This document shows positions 32,641-42,829 of a stretch of 64,000 nucleotides of DNA, piece by piece. The notes under the pieces are model-generated. The model was not told the origin of the DNA. It saw only the letters and a list, made by a program, of their open reading frames with translations, and did not search any database. Position 1 is the stretch's first letter, and each line of letters starts with the position of its first letter. Source of the DNA: Gnetum montanum (lineage: Eukaryota > Streptophyta > Gnetopsida > Gnetales > Gnetaceae); contig MNCI01020931.1 of assembly GCA_015680685.1 (NCBI GenBank), positions 399,704 to 463,703 on the forward strand, in the 5' to 3' direction. A program made the translations under genes and the position numbers.

Positions 32641-33990
32641 ATCACATATGCATTGACCATGAAGCCTAAAAGGTAGCCGCAGAGATGATTGAACCCAAAA
32701 TTAAAGAAAATAGTCAAGGAGAAGATAGAAGAACTCCTCGAGGTGGGGTTCATTTATCCAATTGTGAATAGTGAGTGGGTTAGCCCACTCATAGTAGTAC
32801 CGAAGAAGGGTGGTGAATGGCAAGTTTGCATCAACTTTAGGTTGTTAAATATGGCAACATTTAAGGATCATTTTCCTTTGTCATTTGTAGATCAAGTGTT
32901 AGACACCATATCTGAGCATTATTATTATAATTTCTTGGACAGTTATAGTGGCTATAACCAAATCCAAATTGTGGCAAAAGACTAGGCTAAAAAAACATTC
33001 ATGAGTCCTTATGGGACTTTTGCATATTGTAAGATGTCATTTGGTGTATGCAATGCCCTTGCAACATTTCAACACTTAGTCCTAAGTATCTTTCAACAAC
33101 AAATTAGTAGTGGTGTTGAAGTCTTCATGGATGACTTCTCCACCTATGGAGTTACCTTTGAGCAAGCCTTAAACCAACTTAAGCAAGTACTAAAGAGATG
33201 TGTAGAGACAAACCTACAGCTCCATTGGTAAAAGAGCCATCTTATGGTCCAAGAAGACATTATTATAGGGCACCGAATTTCACAAAAAAGGGATTAAGGT
33301 AGACCCAGAAAAGATAAGGGTCATCCAAAGAATAACACACCAACCAAAAATCATTAAAGATGTTTGGTCATTCCTTGGACACATTGGTTACTACCAGTGA
33401 TTTATTGAGAATTTCTCCAAGACTACAAAGTTATTAGTAGAACTTACAAAGAAGGATGCACCTTTCATTTGGGCCAAGGAATGTGAACTAGAATTCCAAT
33501 AATTAAAGGAGAAGCTCATAAAAACACCAATCCTACGAGTATTAGATTGGTCTAAACCTTCCATATCATGATCGATACATCTAACTATGCTTTGGGAGCA
33601 ATGCTCATGCAACTGGATGATACGAAACATCCTTATTGTATCCACTGTGCGAGTAGAGGCATTGTGGGGGCATAGTTGAATTACACCACCATGAAGAAAA
33701 AATTAATGGTAGCAGTGTATGCACTAGAAAAGTTTAGACATTATGTGCTAGGTTATAACGTATTTGTACATATGGACCGTAGTATAATTTGCTTCCTTAT
33801 GAATAAGCCAACAGTGAGCACTCATGTTATATGGTGGCTTGTGATCTTGCAAGAATTCGATCTTACTATGATAGATCGAAAAGGGACCGAGAATGTGCTT
33901 GCTAACCACCTCTCTCACTTAAGGTGGGGCAACAAAGAGGAGGAAATCTCGCTCTTTGATCAATTTTCAGACAAACTTCTTTTTATTGGA
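32641..33990 (+). pseudogene. Element C reverse transcriptase and RNase H
   Basis: RT: LKKIVKEKIEELLEVGFIYP, VSPLIVVPKKGGEWQVCINF, YYNFLDSYSGYNQI, MSFGVCNALATFQ and an intact catalytic VFMDDFSTYG. RNase H: IDTSNYALGAMLMQ, MKKKLMVAVYALEKFRHYVL, VHMDRSIICFLMNKP and ENVLANHLSHL; the Glu of the EKE segment and the TDH Asp positions are altered. Stops at about 32982 and 33230, and frameshifts around 33290, break the frame. Confidence 0.92.
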
Positions 33991-34079
33991 GCAATAAATT
34001 AACAAACACCTAAAAGAGCAATATGGTTTAATGACATCCTCACATATATTCTCACTCAAGAGATGCCATAGGACTTTGA

Positions 34080-35380
34080 TTTTAGAAAAAAGTAACAATT
34101 TCTTCATCAAGTCAAACACTTCATGGAAATCAATGGACACCTTTACAAGGTGTGTGTCAATGGCTTGATTTGTTGTGTGTTCCTAATAAAGATCAACTAC
34201 ATGTTCTTCAAGATGCTCATGAAGGACCTTGCAAAGGCCACTATGTAAGGAGATGCATAGCCATAAAAATCCTGATGGCAGGATACTATTGGCCCACAAT
34301 CTTTAGGGATGTCCACCAATTTGTCAAGTCTTGTGAACATTGTCAATGTGATTGGGGGATGACCACTTTCATGGAAGGTCCTCAATAGTGGATTCAACCA
34401 CTATAAGCTTTCGACATATGGGGTGTTAACTTCATGAGTCCCATCATACCCATCTCTAACAGGAAAGTGTATATTATAGTAGTAGCTGACTACTGCACAA
34501 AATGGATAGAAGTGACAGCTATTACTGATTATACATCATCCACTGCTACCAAATTTATACAATAAAATATTGTAAATAGGTTTGGGGTGCCATGTTCACT
34601 AATTTCTAATAATGGGACTCATTTCACAAGTGCCACATTTAGAAAATTAATGCAATGCTTGGGGGTAGAACATAAATTAACAACACCTTACCACCCCCAA
34701 GCCATCAGTCAAGCAAAGGTAACCAACTAGGAGATTACAAAAATACTAACATGAACCATTACCAAAAATAGGAAGAACTAGAGTACAAAACTTAACAATT
34801 CTCTCTAGGCTTATCGTTCAATTTGGAAACTTCTTATTGGATATTCTCCCTATGAGTTAGTGTATAGGAAACTTCCAATGCTTCAAATTAAATCTAAGCT
34901 TCGTACACTCTCAATGGCCTATGATCTAAACTTTGATCCAAGTTTAGCATAGAAGGAAAGATTGATCAATCTAAACATGCTAGATAAAAATTACTTAGTG
35001 GTCCTATCCTTGAATGAGGCAAACAAGGCATTCAGCAAGCAATGTCATGACCTTAGAATTAGGAAAGTAAAACTCTAACCAGGAGATAAGGTTCTTTACT
35101 AGAACCCCACAGATGTACCCCAAAAGAAAAAATTCCAAACATTGTGGAAGGGACCTTATATAATTGATTAAACCTTTTCCTCTAGGGTTATGATAATTTA
35201 CAAACTTAATAGACCAAATAAAAATTAGTTGGTCAATATTCAACAAGTCAAACATTTCCTAGAACTAAGACTGGCTAGTGTAACTACCGCCTCAATAGAT
35301 GAACAATCACGTTCTATTTTTGGATCTCCTCCCTCCAACTCAGTCATGGGGGAGATGGCCATCCATGCTAACCATTATCA
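34080..35380 (+). pseudogene. Element C integrase
   Basis: HHCC region intact: LQDAHEGPCKGHYVRR ... KSCEHCQCDW. In the catalytic core the first Asp is Asn (WGVNFMSP), the second is Asn (SNNGTHFTSATF) and the Glu is Lys (SQAKVTN), so all three DDE residues are lost. C-terminal pieces RIRKVKL, GDKVLY and WKGPYIID precede the same end block (GGGGGAGATGGCC at about 35349) as in A and B. Confidence 0.9.
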
Positions 35381-37345
35381 TGGCCTCTTAGTTTTTCTAC
35401 CTTTCTATTTTTCACATTTTTGATTTTACAAATTTTTTATTTTTGAATTTTTTTAATTTTATACCATTTTTAGTACCTTTTAACTTTCTTGATTATTTTA
35501 CACTTTCTTATATATTTTACTTTATTTTTTTCCTTTTGTTTAAGTATGGTATTTTCTCATTTTTACTAATAAATATATTTTATTATCATAGGACACAATG
35601 TTGCTATTGTTGTTTACTAATGATGGTTTGTGCTTAATGTGTGATTGTCGATGTCTAGTTAATATTTTTGTATTCTGATGTCTAATGACTTTGACATGGT
35701 TTATTTTTCATGGAACAAGTAGTGAGTCCATGTCATCCACCCATCTAATGAACTCTATGGTTTTCCTTATTGTGGGAATTTGAAGTCCCTTCCATTAAAA
35801 GAAACTTTTAATCAATTAATAACCTGGGTAGTTTTGAAATTAGGAAGGATCCAAAGGTTTGTAAAGGGTGTGACTTTAAGGGGACTCAATATTCTTTGTA
35901 CTCTTCTTCTTGCTTGAGTGCTTGAGTGTTTTTCATGAACTTCTTACCAATGATAGGAAGACAAATAATGTTGTTGCATGGTGTGGTTCCCATCATTGAA
36001 AAAAAAAACTATGGGAATTCAAAGCATACCCCTTGAACAAATAAAAGGGCTACAAGCATTAGTTATGGAACTTGAATGACATGCACCTATGCCTAACAGT
36101 CCCCTTTAACTAAGGTCCTCTCTCTCACTTCCTACTTCTCCTTTCTTCTCTTTGTGGAATGATGGTTGTTTTGTGGAAGCACTCTTATGTCTTGGGTTGG
36201 TGGATTAGTCTTAGAGTGATGATTCAAAGTTGCTAAAAGCAAATGATTTTGGTTTGGACTGAGGATGGAACTTATCGAGTCATTTTAACCATAAATTTCA
36301 TAAGGGACTTCTTATGACTCAATTTTGAAGCTCCATTCCACCTTCTCCATCATCCATCCATGCTGTCATAATTCACCTCACTACCAGGTTCTATGTTACG
36401 CTCTATGTCTTAGCCTAATGTGTTGGGATTCTTGAGTGGATTCTTTTGGATTGGTCATTAGCTTGTCATGATCATTGACTCATTAGTTGAGGTTATGCAA
36501 GGGTAAAAAGGGCATGAGCCTACTATGGAAAGGATGCACTTGCATAGCTTTTGGTTTGATTAGTTAAGGTTCCTTACCTTTGACATTGCTACAAGCCTAT
36601 ATTTCATATTTTCCATTGTGTAAACCACTTAGTACTCCTTGATCTTTTATTACATTCATTCATTAAATTAATTTTTCTCAATTTTTTTCAAATTTATGAA
36701 CTTCAACATGCTCTTCTCATGATTTCATACTATTATTAGTCTTCTAAGCTTTCATTTGATCCTAATTTCATCAAAAAATTCCTTGTATTTTGAAAGTTTG
36801 ACCAAAGTTAATGGAAGTCAACAGTGATCAATAGTTGCATCGACAAGGCCTCATTGACATAGTGAAAAAATACTATATATATCACCAAACACTTTGGAAT
36901 TTTTTGTGATTTTCTCATAACACAAGGGAATTTTTACAATTTTTCAAAGCCCAAAACCTTCTAGAGCCCATATCTTTCAAACCGTTTGTCCAAATCACTT
37001 TGTTTTTCAATCCTGCACTTATCAGAGGTAAGATCTTTATTGTGGGAAACACAAACCTTAAGGTTTCTAATGAAAAATCAATGGAATTTTTTAAAAAAAT
37101 TTCCTAACTCCCCCAAAGGATTAATAACCTTAACCATATATAAACATCAACGTTTTCTAAGATAACCCTTCCAACAACCTCCAAGATGAATTATTCATAA
37201 TAACACAAAATAAATAATAATTGAATTCATGAAATCAGCCATAATCATAAGTTAGCCAAGTGTAGTTACCCCCAAGAGTTAAGGTATCCCAATTGTTTTA
37301 AGGTTACACAATGATTGCTAATGCATGATCTTATTTTGATTACAG
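35381..37345 (+). other. Element C 3' noncoding region between pol and ORF-X
   Basis: A T-rich tract (35390-35540), then blocks shared with element B (GTGTGGTTCCCAT, GGCATGAGCCTACTATGG), then a C-specific stretch holding a U3-like promoter module at 36834-36882. It ends in TTATTTTGATTACAG just before the ATG of ORF-X. Open frames here have no family signature. Confidence 0.7.
36834..36882 (+). promoter_or_regulatory. Internal U3-like module with TATA box upstream of ORF-X (element C)
   Basis: CATCGACAAGGCCTCATTGA followed by CATAGTG and, about ten bases later, TATATATATC. In the element's own LTR the last U3 motif reads GTCAACAAGGCCCCGTCAAC followed by CATAGTG and then TATAAATATG 13 bases later (40491-40539). 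Motif, CATAGTG and TATA are thus repeated in the same order about 470 bp before the ORF-X start. Promoter function is inferred. Confidence 0.6.
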
Positions 37346-40270
37346 ATGGCACCCAAATAAAAGCATCCACAAGAAGAAGAACCCTCGCAACCATGGAAGA
37401 AATGACCCAGAGCTAGAAGGGGCCAACAAGAACATGGCCAAGAACAACAAAAGGCAACCCATGCAATGGGACCTCTTCATGAGGAGCCTGAAGTGGACTC
37501 TGTTTGATAGATTCTAGAGGAAGAAGTTCCTATCGAACAATCCTAATGAGGAGATGTGCTTGGACCCATGCCAAGGCTTGAGGTGGCTTTTACTCAAGCC
37601 TACATAGACATCATCAAGTCCCAAGAAATTCAAAGATCAATTCTTCAAGAGATAAAATTTAGGTCATTTTTGGAAAAAGCTCTAGAGGATGTCAAGACAT
37701 AATTGCAAACCTCTCCCATGTGGCCAGTCATCACATCCAATGGGGAATGGTACATGGGAGAGACCTATCTCTTCTAGAATAGCTGAAGGCTAGGGTCTAT
37801 TTTGAAAATTAAGGACATTCAAGTGTTCTACTTAACTGAGGCTATTGTACAAGCATTGGGGTTACTAGATGGTGGAACATAGTTGGCAAAAATATCAACA
37901 AAAGGTGATCCTGAGGCAAAAAGGAAATTGACCCTACAATGCTACAGGGTGAACTGTAAGGAGTATGGTGTGCTTACATAGGTAGAGTAGATTTATCTTA
38001 AGATTGCAACCTATCACTTCATTCCAATGGTGAGGCCAAGTAAGGTGACTTCTTTCTCCACTTGAGCATGCACCGCTCTACATGGAAATTTTCCCATTAA
38101 CATTCCATAGCTAATTTATTTGGAGATCAAGAAGTGCTTCAAGGAGAATGAATGTGGAAGAAGACCTTGCCCTTTCCATGCCTTCAAAAAAACTTTGCAA
38201 AAGGGCAGGCATTGTTCACTATTCTAATAATACTCTTAGGCATGCTCCCTTAGCCTCATGGGTGGAAATCATGAAGGATAAGATGCCAACGATCACTCAA
38301 GAAGAGGAGCTATTGCCACCACCACCCACTCAGGAGACAACACTAGAGGCTGGTATAGTCCTTTAGCATCTATGATAAATCTAAGAATAGCTCTTGAGTG
38401 AACAAGAGCAACAAGAAGAAATGAGTAGGATGGATCCATCTATGCATTGGTCAATGATGAGTCGCCTTGATGAGATGGCCCAAATAATTAGCTAGATGGA
38501 GAGAGGTGGTCCCATTTTATTTACCTAAAGAATGTGGTTGCCTTCAAGGTTAGATCCCAATGCTGAAGAGGTGACGGTGTCACTAGCAACACACCATCTA
38601 TTCCTAGAAATCTTTAAGAATGCTACCACTTTCTCTATGAGGTTAGAGGAATGTGAAGAGGAAACTATCTTGGTGATGTAGCACTAAGGGTAAGAGATAG
38701 TAACAAATGTGATAGTTGACGATATAGTTGAAGCACTGAATGCACCTGCAACATCTATACTAGACATATTTGCACTTCAAGATGTGTAGATGTCTATAGG
38801 CATAGTCAGTGAGAAATTGAATGCAACCCAACATGAATAGTTGCTAGAATGACTGGTAGGAATTGGGCAACTGACTTGGATATCTTTGATGTCCTGGAGA
38901 ACATCACTGCAACCCAATCAAAGTTGCTAAATGCAAGGGGCAGATGCATCATTTTGGTTGGGAAACTAGAAATATCTCAAGAGCAAAATCAACACTTGGC
39001 CATGGAGGTTGCTAAACTTCGTGCCTGACTTGTATAATAAGCAATCCTCAGCCTACCAATGACAAGAGATGAAGCTATCAAACAACTTCAAGAACAATTT
39101 GAAAAGGTTGAAGTTGAAATGCACTCACTCAAAAATAACTTGAATCAAATGCACCAAGAGAATGAAGCATTGAACGTGCAAAATCACCGCCTGTGAAATG
39201 TTGATGCTTAGTGAGATTCAATGTAAGAGTTCATTCATCAACATCAGGAGTAGCTTGCCAAGGTAAATACTGAACTGAGAAAATTAGCCATAGAGAACCA
39301 TAATCTATCAATGGAGGAGGTACACACCTTGCAAAAAAATTCTACCATCAAGATCATCACCTGGAAGAACGATGCTCTCAAATTTGAGAGAGTGAAAAAT
39401 CACTATAGGGACCAAGTTGGTTTGTAAAAGGAAATTAATGAAAAAAAATTTAGATGGAAAAGATGAAAGTGAATGAAGCCCTCTAGAAACTCTAGTAAGG
39501 AAGAGAGATGTGGTAGTCCATCCTTAATGGGATTGATGCCTACAACAAAGCAGAGATCCACTTGAAGGAGTTGCATATTGAAGAAATGATAGAGTATATG
39601 GAGTTGGCCAATCTTCATTATGCAAACCTAGAAATGCTGACAAGCAAATGACCACAGTCAAAATTGAAGAAACAAGTGGCTAGCTCATATCTACTATATG
39701 AGGTCTAGTTCAAACACCACAAAGACACTAAGAAAAATCTTGAGACTACTAATGCTAAAATAAAAGTCCTCAAAAGATAATTCACAGATTAATGATCTAT
39801 CACTGAGGACCTAGCTAGTTGGATAAATAACTATAAGAAGCTAAAGAACATAGTGATGACATTTGACATTGAACACAAATAGTTTGCTACCTAGTTCTTC
39901 AATGTCAAGGAGTTATTTTCAATAATCCCATGTCCTTGGGATGTGCCCATTCCAACCCACATTGGGGAAGCTGCATGGATGATGCATGATCCTAGGAGTA
40001 AGGAGGAGAAAATGAAAGCATTGCTGGATGTTTTCTACCTCCCACATAAATTTAAACAGCAACAAGACAACCACAACCACCTCAACCACCGCTAGTGTGT
40101 GAAGCCAGTGAAGGTCTATTGGAGCCTCAAGAACCACCACCGCCTGGGATGGCTTGATCTTCTCCAACAAGCTTCACACCATCAAGGAACGTGTTGTCCA
40201 ATTTTTGAAGAGTTGTGTCATGGTGTTCAATTTTGTGTCCTAAACACCACCATTTTTTTAATGTGTTGAT
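37346..40270 (+). pseudogene. Element C ORF-X: third ORF after pol, coiled-coil protein, family not recognised
   Basis: Start MAPK (ATG 37346) follows a TTTTGATTACAG acceptor-like sequence. N-part: Glu/Gln-rich, then SFLEKALEDVKT, TSPMWPVITSNGEWYMGE and KLCKRAGIVHYSNNTLRHAP, all shared with E's ORF (45578 downwards). The C-terminal two thirds, as in D, are long charged heptad-like stretches (LAKVNTELRKLAIENHNLSM, NHYRDQVGL), predicted by eye to be coiled coil, ending in a short Pro/Gln-rich piece (about 40060-40150). No clear membrane segment or signal peptide. It occupies the place of the env-like ORF of Athila elements, but I cannot assign it. Many stops. Confidence 0.7.
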
Positions 40271-40390
40271 TTGTACACCCAAGCACCTCATTTTTTGTCA
40301 AAGTTAGTTAACTATTTGAAGAAAAGTTAGTCAATAATCCCATACCTTCCCAATTTTGTAAAAGAACTTGATAATGAGTTTTCATTCAGT

Positions 40391-40400
40391 CATGGGGTTA
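40391..40400 (+). promoter_or_regulatory. Polypurine tract of element C
   Basis: CATGGGGTTA immediately before the 3' LTR; equivalent to ATGGGGGTA in B and GTGGGGGTA (minus) in E. It would prime plus-strand DNA synthesis. Confidence 0.75.
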
Positions 40401-41328
40401 TGATGAGTTGTCATTGGTTGGCTACATCAATGAGGCCTAATTGAAACACTTAACCATGTCGATGAGGCCTCATCAATGCATCTCACCTTGTGTCAACAAG
40501 GCCCCGTCAACATAGTGTTTGTCTATTGCCTATAAATATGTGCCTACTAGCCACATTTATGGCAATCTAGATTTTAGTAGCAATGAAGCTCTTGCATTTT
40601 TTCCATTCGAAAGTTGGAATTTTTTCCCCTGAGTGCCTACAGTAGGAGTCATTGAGTGTATGGATCTCTATTTGAGAATTATTGTACTTGAGCATGGTAG
40701 TGTGTGCCGCAATAAAAACAAGCTTTCTGATAAACCTTGTAGCACTATGGATAGATTAACTATTTTATTCATTCATTTGTTGTTTTCAATTATTTATTAA
40801 ATTATTTTTAATGAGTTATTAAATATTTTCCAATTATTACATTAATGAGATAATTAAGTCAGATAGATTACACACATAAATACAACCACTTCAAACGTAA
40901 CATGTATTCACTTGGTAATCCTAGTAGCGTTATTACTTGGTAGTCCCAGTAGCGTAGCACTTGGTTACCCAGCAATAGATACATGGGTTCAAGATGTGCA
41001 TGGAAAGTAAAAATGGATACTTATGTTAGGATTAATTAAATGTTAGTAAATTAGTTAATTTATATTAATTAATCAAATTACTTTTATCTACATTTAAGCA
41101 CCAACTTATAAAACACAAAATGATAAAAATCAGATGCCTCAGTTACACTTAACCATACCAACGAATGTCACAAGTGTAATTGGGAAGATATGATTAACAT
41201 TAAGTTTAGATTCACTTGTTAAAGGGCTAGTGCACTAGAAACAATAAATTTCATGGAATTTGACCGAATCGCACGTGAACACTTTGTGATTCGTATGGTT
41301 GGACGTAGGGGTACCTTGTCACTCATCA
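40401..41328 (+). repeat. 3' LTR of element C (928 bp)
   Basis: Begins TGATGAGTTGTCATTGG and ends CCTTGTCACTCATCA. AGGCCT-type array at 40421-40517, TATA box at 40531, AATAAA near 40710. Same length as the joined 5' LTR. Confidence 0.94.
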
Positions 41329-41804
41329 CTTACCAATTTGATAATATGTGTAGTTTAAACTCACCAATATGTGGGTTTTAGACTCATCAAACATTTGATC
41401 ATATGTGGGTTATAGAATCACCAATATGATAATATGTAAATTTCAAACTCACCAATCATTTGATAATATGCAGGTTTCAGATTCACTAATCTATTTATCT
41501 ATTGGATGGATTAATGGGTGGTGGTAGATTCTCATTTTATTGATTAGTTATCTATCCACATTTGTATTTATTTAATGCATTAGTTTGATTTTTGTTTTTA
41601 TTTATTAACTTTTGGTTACAACTAGCCCATGTGCATGATATTCCATCTACCTAATGCGCACCCCCCCCCCCCCCCCCACACAAATCTATAAGAGAGTATA
41701 TGTTGGTTTTGTTTATCTTACTTAATCTTAAAACTAATTTTCTTGGTTTTGTGTGATTTTTAGATGATTATGTTAGTTTATACAAGGAGGATTTAGAGGA
41801 TGGT
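41329..41804. other. Host DNA between elements C and E: degenerate tandem repeats and a C17 run
   Basis: Starts with the target duplication CTTAC (41329-41333). Up to about 41500 there are four or five degenerate units built of ACTCACCAAT, TTTGATAATATGTG and GTTTTAGACTCATCAAAC, related to 15705-15905 on the other side of element C. A run of 17 C at 41661-41677. Ends with ATGGT (41800-41804), the left target duplication of element E. No gene. Confidence 0.7.
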
Positions 41805-42674
41805 TAATGAGCAGTGGAGTATCCAACACCCAACCATACAAGATACAAGTGTTCATGCGCAATCCTGGTCGAACTCCACAGATAAGTCAATGTGATTATA
41901 CCAGTAATTAGTTAACATTCATGATTGTCATCTTTCCACATGAGCTAGTAAGGTTAGTGTGTATGGTTTACTCATGGTGAGGTATATGACATCAATGTTG
42001 TTTTGTTCATTAAGCTCCTAATAAACATGAAGTGAAAGTAAGGGTTTCTAAATCTAAGTGATAGCAAAATAAATCTAAACTAGCCTATGCGATGAGTAGT
42101 TAGTCCTAATCTTTTAGTCACACCTTGGACTTCGTGCATCTACTACTAGGATTACCAAGTACTACACTACTGGGCATACCAAGTGATAGTGCTACTAGGT
42201 TACCAAGTAGTTACACTTATGTGCTCAAGGTCAGTCGTACTCATTACGGTTAAAAACATTAAAAGTAGATTACAAGTAACCGTAAGCATTAACCATGAAA
42301 ATAGTAAATAGTAACAAAAATAAAACTAAGTTCTATTGCAATTATATAGACTAATCTTGATCTTTATTGTCGGTCATGTAATGCATCCAAGTACATCACA
42401 CTTGAATAAAGATTCTATTTAATTACAAAACATCACACTGTGGGCACACACTACTAAGTACTGAATTCAAGAAAACAAACTAAAAGAGTTCTATTACTAA
42501 GCTATCAAATCTATTATGGATCTATGCATCCAAGTGTTACTTATATAGGCTAGCACACACCCCACAATATTATTTATATGATAACATATTTCTAGATATA
42601 ATAATGTATCTATGACATTATAGATACAATATCGTAACTATGATATCATTAACTTAAATTTTTTGGATTTATCA
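41805..42674 (-). repeat. 3' LTR of element E (870 bp)
   Basis: On minus begins TGATAAATCC and ends GATACTCCACTGCTCATTA. R-U5 contains four CTTGGTAAYCCxAGTAG-type units (plus ATTACCAAGTACTACACTACT). Matches 55070-55900 over its length. Confidence 0.93.
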
Positions 42675-42690
42675 TACCCCCACGACTAAC
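42675..42690 (-). promoter_or_regulatory. Polypurine tract of element E
   Basis: Minus GTTAGTCGTGGGGGTA abuts the 3' LTR start TGATAAATCC. Confidence 0.8.
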
Positions 42691-42829
42691 TAGAAACTTG
42701 TCCTTGAGTTAAAACAAAATGAGAATGGATTTTTTTACAAAATTTGAAGGTAGATTTGTATGACATTAACTTTTATATACATGATTCTCTAGTGCCACAG
42801 TGGAGTTTACAAAAATAAATGCATGAGAT

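Larger units (their letters stand above)
16060..41328 (+). mobile_element. Element C: near-complete Athila-like Ty3/gypsy element, interrupted by element B
   Basis: Two 928-bp LTRs (16060-16351 plus 26760-27395; 40401-41328) bound gag, protease, RT, RNase H, integrase, a 3' noncoding region, a promoter-like module and ORF-X. The 5-bp duplication CTTAC on both sides shows a single insertion. Without element B with its duplicated target (10,408 bp) and the extra 1,640-bp copy, the element measures about 13.2 kb. The coding parts hold many stops and are not functional. Confidence 0.92.

Noticed and set aside
41661-41677. Run of 17 C as a functional G-quadruplex-type element
   Set aside because: A single homopolymer run, likely slippage or a sequencing artefact; nothing nearby suggests function.
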